Of a stretch of 8,227 bases of DNA, positions 1-4,872 are shown piece after piece. Origin of the DNA: Mollicutes bacterium (GTDB lineage: Bacteria; Bacillota_I; Bacilli_A; Izemoplasmatales; Izemoplasmataceae); the NCBI GenBank assembly GCA_003551405.1, contig PUMO01000211.1, positions 1 through 8,227 of the forward strand, written 5' to 3'. The position numbers and the translations under genes were made by a program. Under the pieces are notes generated by a model. It was not told where the DNA came from. It did no database searches and saw nothing but the letters and a program-made list of their open reading frames with translations. Within the stretch, counting starts at the first letter, position 1; each line of letters opens with the position of its first letter.

Positions 1-154
1 AACCACGCTCATTCACATCGCCTTCAAAGGCAATGATATTGGCAGTATGATCAAGCTGCTTTGCAAGAGGAATCAAGTCCGAGGGGCTGCCGCCTGTGCC
101 ATGAAAAAGCAATAACGTACGCGCGCCCTTATTTTCATTAAATGTGTAATTCAT
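1..154 (-). CDS. Alpha/beta hydrolase (carboxylesterase/phospholipase family), MhqD-like, C-terminus cut by window edge
   Basis: Only the first 51 codons are present; the gene continues past position 1. The visible N-terminus has a short beta strand leading into LLLFHGTGG (residues 14-22), the oxyanion-hole region of cytosolic esterases, and ends in GDVNERG. The same arrangement occurs in MhqD-type hydrolases, where a GN/GDV..NG segment precedes RFF. The nucleophile Ser and the catalytic Asp/His lie outside the window. The ATG at 152-154 is preceded by AGGAGTGG (161-168), which overlaps the stop codon of the upstream flavin-reductase gene, so the two are almost certainly co-transcribed and probably translationally coupled. 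Its place behind an MhqO-like dioxygenase supports a role in hydrolysing ring-cleavage or electrophile adduct products. That is inferred from the Bacillus mhq genes and not shown here. Confidence 0.85.
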   Translation of the reverse strand, partial: MNYTFNENKGARTLLLFHGTGGSPSDLIPLAKQLDHTANIIAFEGDVNERG

Positions 155-166
155 TGTTCACCACTC

Positions 167-805
167 CTATTTAGGGCGAGAGAGATTAAATATTGTGCCT
201 AACGTTGTATATTGTTCGCCGCCCAAGCGCCCAACCAAGTCAAGCTTGTTCGCATCAATTTTACCGTCACTAAACGCATCACGTTTGACTTGCATGCGCT
301 TGATGCGACCAAGCACCAGCGTTGCGGTTTCTTCTTCATCTTCTGAGAGGGGAATGATTTGATGGACTTCACACTCAAAACGCACCGGACTCTCGGCCAC
401 ACCGTTTGTGGCAATCGATTGACTGCGTACAGCATGGAGGCCTACGTTATCAACCTCGCTTTCATTGCCACTGTAAGACGCTGAGGCTGCATTCACGTTT
501 TCAATCATATGCTGATCAACCATGTTAATGACAAATTCTTGCGTGCGCTTAATGTTTTTCGCAGTATCTTTGTCTTCTCCCCGACGCTTACCAACGGAAA
601 CCATGACAAGCGGGGGCTTGGCGGATACAACATTAAAATAACTGAAAGGGGCTGCATTGAGCGTCCCGTTTTCGTTCGTGCTACTTACAAAAGCAATGGG
701 TCTGGGCACAATACTCTCTGTTAGAAGTGCATAGACATCGCGCTTGCTTAACGCATCGACATTAATGGCCATCATATGGTCTTCAATCGGTTGATAGTTT
801 TCCAC
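167..805 (-). CDS. Flavin reductase-like, FMN-binding split-barrel protein (DIM6/NTAB family)
   Basis: Complete 212-residue protein of the flavin_reduct family, which binds FMN in a split barrel and reduces flavins or serves as the reductase partner of oxygenases. Family landmarks are VPRPIAFVSS (33-42), an APFSYFNVVS segment followed by KPPLVMVSV (52-71), a DTAKN stretch (80-84) and LGRIKRM (165-171). No signal peptide or membrane segment is seen, so it is cytosolic. The start is GTG at 803-805, chosen because GGAGGT (811-816) lies 5 nt upstream. The internal Met-Met at residues 11-12 lacks a comparable site. The gene overlaps the end of the dioxygenase by 23 bp and its ribosome site lies inside that gene, so it is probably translationally coupled. 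In Bacillus mhq loci the redox partner is a nitroreductase (MhqN); here a flavin-reductase fold may fill that place. The substrate is unknown. Confidence 0.9.
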   Translation of the reverse strand: MENYQPIEDHMMAINVDALSKRDVYALLTESIVPRPIAFVSSTNENGTLNAAPFSYFNVVSAKPPLVMVSVGKRRGEDKDTAKNIKRTQEFVINMVDQHMIENVNAASASYSGNESEVDNVGLHAVRSQSIATNGVAESPVRFECEVHQIIPLSEDEEETATLVLGRIKRMQVKRDAFSDGKIDANKLDLVGRLGGEQYTTLGTIFNLSRPK

Positions 806-1733
806 GGGGGACCTCCAAAGGTTTCAATATTTGTTCAATACGCGCACGGTAAGGTTCATAGCGCTCTGGCAGCGTCAAAGACTCACCCAATGCTTCAAAT
901 GGCTCATCGACATCAAACCCAGGACCATCCGTCGCGATTTCAAACAAAATTTTACCACGCTCGCGGAAATAAATCGAATGGAAATATTTTCTGTCAATCA
1001 CAGGCGTCACATGGTAACTTTGGTCATTTAATGTGGATTGTAAGGTTTGTTGGGACGCATCATCTTGTGTGCGCCATGCAATATGGTGTACGGTGCCCGT
1101 GCCTTGAAACCCTTTCTCATCAAGGGTGCGCTTAATGTCAACCGTGTCCCCGAATTCCCCATCGGAAACCAACCGTATATGTCGGGCATCCTCTTTAGCC
1201 TTTTTGAATCCTAAAACATCCACAAGCAATTGCGCTGTTTCACTAGGGGAAAGAGAATAAAGCACCACACCATCAAACCCTTTAATCGCATGGGCTTGAT
1301 CGATATCACCATAAGTGTAACTGCTAAGTTTGCCTGTTTCACGTTCGCTTAGCTCCAGTACCAGCCCATGAGGATCGTGAAACCGCAAATACGTTTTCCC
1401 AAAACGTTTCTCTAAAGAAAAATCAATATCAAATGTTTTGAGTCGATGCTTCCAAAATTCAAGGCTTCCTTTGGGGACGGCATAGACAGTTACGCCAACC
1501 TGTCCATCACCAACACGACCACGCATGGCTCCTTCCCAAGGAAAAAAGGTGATGTGGGTCCCAGGATCAGCCTGGCCGTTTGAAAAATACAAGTGATACG
1601 TTTCAGGATCATCATGGTTGACCGTTTTTTTAGTCATTCGCATGCCTAGAACGTTTCCATAAAAATCAACATTTTCCTGTGGATCACCAACAATTGAAGT
1701 AATGTGATGAATCCCTTTTGAATAGGGGGTCAT
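783..1733 (-). CDS. Ring-cleaving dioxygenase of the VOC (glyoxalase/bleomycin) superfamily, MhqO-like
   Basis: Complete 316-residue protein with two vicinal-oxygen-chelate halves. The first begins KGIHHITS (H9/H10) and ends HDPHGLVLEL (119-128, E127). The second begins GTVHHIAWR (H216/H217) and ends in KILFEIATDGPGF (261-273, E265). These His and Glu residues are where the family places its metal ligands. The length (about 310-320) and the C-terminal FEIATDGPGF segment match MhqO/LinE-like hydroquinone dioxygenases. These open hydroquinone-type rings in the cytosol and help remove quinones and other electrophiles. The ATG at 1731-1733 has AGGAGA (1740-1745) 6 nt upstream. It is the first gene of the cassette with its own promoter candidate (1785-1813) and an inverted repeat suitable for a repressor (1754-1773). 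No MarR-type regulator gene lies in the window. The family call is strong; the exact substrate is inferred. Confidence 0.92.
   Translation of the reverse strand: MTPYSKGIHHITSIVGDPQENVDFYGNVLGMRMTKKTVNHDDPETYHLYFSNGQADPGTHITFFPWEGAMRGRVGDGQVGVTVYAVPKGSLEFWKHRLKTFDIDFSLEKRFGKTYLRFHDPHGLVLELSERETGKLSSYTYGDIDQAHAIKGFDGVVLYSLSPSETAQLLVDVLGFKKAKEDARHIRLVSDGEFGDTVDIKRTLDEKGFQGTGTVHHIAWRTQDDASQQTLQSTLNDQSYHVTPVIDRKYFHSIYFRERGKILFEIATDGPGFDVDEPFEALGESLTLPERYEPYRARIEQILKPLEVPRGKLSTD
811..816 (-). promoter_or_regulatory. Ribosome binding site GGAGGT for the GTG start of the flavin reductase
   Basis: GGAGGT on the minus strand lies 5 nt before the GTG at 803-805 and entirely inside the 3' end of the dioxygenase gene. 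It decides the GTG start over the downstream Met-Met codons and implies coupling to translation of the upstream gene. Confidence 0.75.
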
Positions 1734-1753
1734 ATGCAGTCTCCTAACTTTAT

Positions 1754-1773
1754 AAAGAAAAGCAACTTTCTTT
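1754..1773 (-). promoter_or_regulatory. Inverted repeat AAAGAAA-N6-TTTCTTT, possible repressor operator before the dioxygenase
   Basis: Perfect 7-bp arms separated by 6 nt lie between the candidate -10 (1785-1790) and the ribosome site (1740-1745). A bound repressor there would block early transcription. mhq genes in Bacillus are controlled by the MarR-type MhqR, but this sequence does not obviously match that operator. The arms are purine/pyrimidine-biased, so chance is possible. Confidence 0.3.
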
Positions 1774-1784
1774 TTGATAGTTAA

Positions 1785-1813
1785 AGAATACCACGAATTA
1801 TTCAGCGCCTCAA
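1785..1813 (-). promoter_or_regulatory. Sigma-A-type promoter candidate for the dioxygenase cassette
   Basis: Minus-strand TTGAGG (1808-1813) and TATTCT (1785-1790) are separated by exactly 17 nt. Each matches 4 of 6 consensus positions. The -35 sits immediately after the antiporter stop codon (1817-1819), so the cassette can be transcribed apart from the antiporter. No strong terminator separates the two, so read-through from the antiporter is also possible. Confidence 0.5.
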
Positions 1814-1816
1814 CAA

Positions 1817-3022
1817 TTATGCGTTCGTTTGCACCGTTTCCTGATGTAATACTTTGTTTGCGAGGCGGTCAATCATAATCGCACCCAGTGGCGCGGTAAG
1901 TAAAATGCTTAAAACTGAAAGCGCCAAAATGATCTCACCACCAGCAACCCCCACCGACAAGGGCACACTTCCAATGGCTGCCTGCACGGTTGCTTTGGGC
2001 CAATAAGCCACCACCAAGAAAGCTCTTTCGCCTTTATTCAATTGACTTCTAAGTGCGCTCATTAGAACGCCAGCACTTCTAAACACAAGTCCAAGCGCAA
2101 TTACAACCACACCAATGACTCCGATGTCAGCGATGACACTCGGGTCAACGGCTGCACCGACGAGCACAAATAAAAAAATTTCCGCGAACACCCATATCTT
2201 ATTGAATTTTATACTCAGTCTTTGTGCAAGTACTTCCTTGTTTTCTGCAATGCCAATCCCCAAGGACATTACAGCCAGTAAGCCTGCAAACATAATCGTC
2301 CCCTGAAGCATGTCTTCCAGTGCAACCAAAAACAAACTGAGCGCAATAAGAACGACCACTTTCTTCGAATCACGCACACGCAGACGGTTAAAAACAGTCA
2401 CAAACATGGTACCAAAAAGAAGTCCCGAGAGCACGCCTAGCAAAATAGCAACAGGGATATTGAGAATTTGCATGCCCAAGTTGGTCGTTTGTTCACTGTA
2501 AATTCCCATAAACATAGAAAAAAGCGTGATAGCGAGCACATCATCCAAGCTTGCTGCAGAAAGCACTGTAACCGGGATATTCTTATTCATGCCCTTCCGT
2601 TTATCCATCAACTGAATCATCGCAGGCACAACAACGGCTGGTGACACTGCTGCAATCACAAACCCAAGGATTCCACCTTGCACAAAGGTAAAATTAAATA
2701 ACCACATTGATAGCAGTGCAATCCCAAACCCCTCAATCAATCCCGGCAAAAACGCCATCCATAATGCCAGTCTTCCACTGCGTTTAATTTTTTGGTGATT
2801 GAGTCCAAAACCAGCGCGCAATAAAATAATAATGAGTCCAATCATTCTTAAATCATAACTGATCATAAGCAACGAATCAGACAACCAATCTAAGCCATAA
2901 GGACCAACCAGCATCCCTGAAAGCAACATACCAAGCAAAGGCGGCAATTTAATACGTTCAAAAATCTGCGCCCCTAAAAATCCAAAAAACAAAATAATAC
3001 CAACACTTAGTGCCAATGGCAT
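1817..3022 (-). CDS. Cation:proton antiporter, CPA2/NHA (SLC9B-like) family, under fluoride riboswitch control
   Basis: A 401-residue polytopic inner-membrane protein with about 12 hydrophobic segments. Diagnostic features are LPPLLGMLLSGMLVGP near the N-terminus (26-41), LRAGFGL (68-74), VSPAVVVPAM (126-135), and an adjacent Asp pair D160-D161 in ASLDDVLAI, the ion-binding motif of electrogenic CPA2/NHA antiporters. PKATVQAAIG (342-351) carries the conserved Lys of this family. It should exchange Na+ or another monovalent cation for protons. The start was set at ATG 3020-3022. The TTG directly before it abuts the AGGAG (3026-3030) and is too close to serve, although spacing to the ATG is also short (3 nt); a TTG two codons further in has 9-nt spacing. 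A fluoride riboswitch and terminator occupy the leader, with the T-tract ending about 10 nt before the ribosome site. The fluoride link suggests a role during fluoride or HF stress, by inference. Confidence 0.93.
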   Translation of the reverse strand: MPLALSVGIILFFGFLGAQIFERIKLPPLLGMLLSGMLVGPYGLDWLSDSLLMISYDLRMIGLIIILLRAGFGLNHQKIKRSGRLALWMAFLPGLIEGFGIALLSMWLFNFTFVQGGILGFVIAAVSPAVVVPAMIQLMDKRKGMNKNIPVTVLSAASLDDVLAITLFSMFMGIYSEQTTNLGMQILNIPVAILLGVLSGLLFGTMFVTVFNRLRVRDSKKVVVLIALSLFLVALEDMLQGTIMFAGLLAVMSLGIGIAENKEVLAQRLSIKFNKIWVFAEIFLFVLVGAAVDPSVIADIGVIGVVVIALGLVFRSAGVLMSALRSQLNKGERAFLVVAYWPKATVQAAIGSVPLSVGVAGGEIILALSVLSILLTAPLGAIMIDRLANKVLHQETVQTNA

Positions 3023-3040
3023 CAACTCCTATATAAGCAT

Positions 3041-3073
3041 AAAAAAAGCCTGTGCACATAAAAATGCACAGGC
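3041..3073 (-). terminator. Intrinsic terminator forming the fluoride riboswitch expression platform
   Basis: Minus-strand GCCTGTGCA (3065-3073) and TGCACAGGC (3048-3056) form a perfect 9-bp stem with an 8-nt loop, followed by seven Ts (3041-3047). The 5' arm begins with the GCC (3071-3073) that the aptamer needs for its pseudoknot, so terminator and folded aptamer are mutually exclusive. Fluoride binding should prevent termination. This is also the only clear terminator downstream of heliorhodopsin. Confidence 0.93.
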
Positions 3074-3113
3074 GTCATCAGCTTTAAAGCACTTAAGGGC
3101 GAACGCCATCGCC
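3071..3113 (-). ncRNA. Fluoride riboswitch aptamer (crcB motif)
   Basis: Read on the minus strand, GGCGA (3109-3113) pairs with TCGCC (3098-3102) to close a stem with the six-base loop TGGCGT. Loop bases GGCGT (3103-3107) are exactly complementary to ACGCC (3071-3075), giving the family's pseudoknot. Between them, GCTTTAAAGC (3081-3090) forms the short second hairpin, followed by the conserved CTGATGAC (3074-3081). This order of elements is the known fluoride (crcB) riboswitch architecture. The last three aptamer bases also start the terminator stem, as in the Bacillus cereus crcB switch, so it is predicted to be an ON switch: fluoride stabilises the aptamer and lets RNA polymerase proceed into the antiporter. 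The identification rests on motif recall and hand pairing, and no covariance search was run. Confidence 0.92.
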
Positions 3114-3123
3114 ACCAAGCACG

Positions 3124-3151
3124 ATTATAACATGTTATCGTGTTTTTACAA
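3124..3151 (-). promoter_or_regulatory. Sigma-A-type promoter for the riboswitch-antiporter transcript
   Basis: Minus-strand TTGTAA (3146-3151) and a perfect TATAAT (3124-3129) with a 16-nt spacer. The predicted start near 3116-3118 falls just before the aptamer. The -35 begins 2 bp past the heliorhodopsin stop codon, so the antiporter has its own promoter packed into the junction. Confidence 0.78.
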
Positions 3152-3153
3152 TA

Positions 3154-3948
3154 TTACGGCTGAAAAGCGCCGAAAAATACAAGCCAAGCTAAAATCGTCT
3201 TAGCAACGAGGCTCAATACAATATAGATGCGCTCACCATACAAATAATTTTTCCATTTGCCCACACGCAAATACTGAAGCACCATATTTACAGGGAATGT
3301 GTTGAACGCCACAAAATACGTTCCCACAATGGCCCATACAAACCAAGGAACTTCTGAAAAATTACCAGTCCCAAACATGTAAAGCAAAATCGCAATCCAC
3401 GGACCGATTCCGGCAATGCTTCCCCAAATAAATGGACCCCAGTCCAAGTCTTTTTTCTCTTTAGCCTGGTTCAACTGTTCCATCACTAAGCCAAATAGAT
3501 TCATCGATGCATTGAGAATGAATATCAAGATGAGTGACGCAATGTCATAAATACCAAAAAGCGTCGCAATCAAAACAATCATGATTGATGAAGACAAGGC
3601 ATATTCAAACCATCTAAACTTGTTGATGCCTAAATCTAAGTCGCGCAGATAAATTGCATTGGTCTTTGTGGGTACACTAATTAAGAAATGTGCACCCGCT
3701 GAGATGAATAAAAACAGCGACACAAACACCCCAAATGGCAATGTGAACAGCTCATCGGTCGCAAGCACCAATCCGCCTGCTTCAGGGTCAAACTCCAAAT
3801 AGTTCTGGGTAATCACCGGCGCAAATTCAGTGATTTCCTGAATTAATGTAAAGGCAAGCACCAACATAATGATTGCTTGTACCAGATGCACCAAACCCAT
3901 TTTAAAATTAAATGACGTTAAGCGTTCTTTAGTTAATTTTTCTTCCAT
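3154..3948 (-). CDS. Heliorhodopsin (type-3 rhodopsin)
   Basis: A 264-residue seven-helix membrane protein, close to the family's usual 250-265. Heliorhodopsin hallmarks include FNFKMGLVHLVQ near the N-terminus (H21), SAGAHFL (H87), and FRWFEYALSSSIM in helix 3 with E115 at the Schiff-base counterion position. Further hallmarks are LNASMNLFG (145-153), GPWIAILLY, NMVLQY (221-226), KWKNYLYGER (231-240), and SLVAKTILAW in helix 7 with K250 as the retinal-binding lysine. Both key residues are present, so it should bind retinal and be photoactive. Family members sit with the N-terminus inside the cell, opposite to other rhodopsins, and most show slow photocycles without ion pumping. Sensory or enzyme-regulating roles have been proposed. 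No retinal-synthesis gene, kinase or fused domain is seen in the window. ATG 3946-3948 has AGGGA (3956-3960) 7 nt upstream. A promoter candidate lies at 3998-4026. Confidence 0.96.
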   Translation of the reverse strand: MEEKLTKERLTSFNFKMGLVHLVQAIIMLVLAFTLIQEITEFAPVITQNYLEFDPEAGGLVLATDELFTLPFGVFVSLFLFISAGAHFLISVPTKTNAIYLRDLDLGINKFRWFEYALSSSIMIVLIATLFGIYDIASLILIFILNASMNLFGLVMEQLNQAKEKKDLDWGPFIWGSIAGIGPWIAILLYMFGTGNFSEVPWFVWAIVGTYFVAFNTFPVNMVLQYLRVGKWKNYLYGERIYIVLSLVAKTILAWLVFFGAFQP

Positions 3949-3997
3949 ACCATTATCCCTTTTTAATGTTATTTTAAACGCATACTGCTATATTTTA

Positions 3998-4026
3998 ATA
4001 TTATCACTTCCACATGCATTTAACAA
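3998..4026 (-). promoter_or_regulatory. Promoter candidate for heliorhodopsin
   Basis: Minus-strand TTGTTA (4021-4026) and TAATAT (3998-4003) have a 17-nt spacer, and each matches 4 of 6 consensus bases. It lies in the 109-bp AT-rich gap after the DUF554 gene and would leave a leader of about 43 nt. AT richness makes other -10-like hexamers possible in the same gap. No terminator hairpin was recognised after the DUF554 stop, so read-through from DUF554 is not excluded. Confidence 0.4.
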
Positions 4027-4057
4027 TAAAATTACCTTTCAAACAGAGAATAACGCA

Positions 4058-4771
4058 TCAAAACAATCCCATAATGAAAAAGTAAACCAAAGGCACCAGC
4101 AGACCCGGAAGCATATTGGCGACTTTAAAAGGCTCTTTTTTCAATTCCATAAAATTGATCCCCATTGCGACAAGCATCAAATTGCCAACCATACTCATTC
4201 CGACAATCATCGGATCGGTCAAAAACATTCCAAGTGCCATGGCGCCAAGTGTAATCAATCCTTGATAAATCAGCACACTCACAGCCGCAAACGCAACACC
4301 AATGCCAAATACACTGGCAAGCATCATGGACGTAATGAAGTCAAGCACACTTTTAATGCCGAGTATTGAGATGTCACCATGGATACCATCCTGGATAGCC
4401 CCAAGAATAGCAAGCGCACCAATACAAAAAATCATGGTTCCAGAAATGAACCCTTGTGCTATCGGCGGCAACTGATAACGCGATTCAAGATTGGACGCAA
4501 ACCGCCTTAATTTTCCGTCGATATCCAGTGTTTCTCCAATAATGGTACCAACCACCAAAGAAATGATTACCAATAGCTCGTTTTGTGTCGAAATCGATCC
4601 GTTATCCAATATCAAAAAATCACTCATGAACCACCCAAGTGATAAACCGGTAATCGCAATACCCATAACCATTAAAATCGGTTTTTGTAAGTCTTTTGGT
4701 AAACGTTTCTTGAAGATCATGCCAACAAGCGTCCCCATTACAATGGCCAGTGCGTTAATAATTGTTCCCAC
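4058..4771 (-). CDS. DUF554 family membrane protein (YdfK-like)
   Basis: Complete 237-residue hydrophobic protein with about seven membrane segments and no cytosolic domain, the usual size for DUF554. Family-like landmarks are the N-terminal GTIINALAIVMGTLVG (2-17), GTIIGE (75-80), GFISGTMIFCIGALAI followed by GAIQDG (107-129), SVLDFITSMMLAS (141-153), and GNLMLVAMGINF (196-207) before a final ANMLPGLL. The biochemical function of the family is not established; a transport role is only a guess from topology. The start is GTG at 4769-4771, chosen for the strong AGGAGG (4778-4783) 6 nt upstream. The gene has its own extended -10 promoter (4802-4810) and is divergent from the DUF1538/P-II unit, with heliorhodopsin next downstream on the same strand. 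Confidence 0.9.
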   Translation of the reverse strand: MGTIINALAIVMGTLVGMIFKKRLPKDLQKPILMVMGIAITGLSLGWFMSDFLILDNGSISTQNELLVIISLVVGTIIGETLDIDGKLRRFASNLESRYQLPPIAQGFISGTMIFCIGALAILGAIQDGIHGDISILGIKSVLDFITSMMLASVFGIGVAFAAVSVLIYQGLITLGAMALGMFLTDPMIVGMSMVGNLMLVAMGINFMELKKEPFKVANMLPGLLVPLVYFFIMGLF

Positions 4772-4801
4772 GGTGCACCTCCTTATGAATCAGTTATATG
4801 C

Positions 4802-4810
4802 ATTATAGCA
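4802..4810 (-). promoter_or_regulatory. Extended -10 promoter (TGCTATAAT) for the DUF554 gene
   Basis: Minus-strand TG-C-TATAAT is a full extended -10 element about 30 bp upstream of the GTG start. The -35 position has only weak matches, as is usual for extended -10 promoters. The hexamer sits at the centre of a small inverted repeat, TATGC-N6-GCATA (4797-4812), which could be coincidental. Confidence 0.6.
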
Positions 4811-4843
4811 TAGGAACTTCTTATAGTAAGACCCTTTTTAACA

Positions 4844-4872
4844 ATCACACACCCCTCCTAGTGTGTTATGAT
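4844..4872 (+). promoter_or_regulatory. Extended -10 promoter candidate for the DUF1538/P-II unit
   Basis: Plus-strand TGT-TATGAT (4864-4872) is an extended -10 with 5 of 6 hexamer matches. ATCACA (4844-4849) lies 17 nt upstream of the hexamer and matches 4 of 6 -35 positions. Transcription would start near 4879, after the ATG at 4868 but before the strong ribosome site at 4897-4905. An inverted repeat ACACAC-N8-GTGTGT (4847-4866) fills the spacer and could be an operator. Confidence 0.45.

Noticed and set aside
776..1135. Plus-strand open frames across the dioxygenase gene
   Set aside because: They are antisense to a clearly conserved VOC dioxygenase, have no ribosome site and match no family.
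1754..1775. Inverted repeat before the dioxygenase read as a terminator of the antiporter
   Set aside because: The stem is AT-rich and no T-run follows on the minus strand, so it is listed only as a possible operator.
3023..3025. TTG as start of the antiporter
   Set aside because: It touches the AGGAG with no spacing; the next codon, ATG at 3020-3022, is more likely.
3041..3073. Plain heliorhodopsin terminator with no regulatory role
   Set aside because: The upstream aptamer pairs exactly with the first bases of the terminator stem and a promoter feeds into it, so it is the expression platform of a riboswitch.
3869..4369. A 166-codon open frame on the plus strand
   Set aside because: It runs antisense to heliorhodopsin and DUF554, has a composition rich in His, Asn, Lys and Gln typical of the reverse of membrane-protein genes, and shows no recognisable family.
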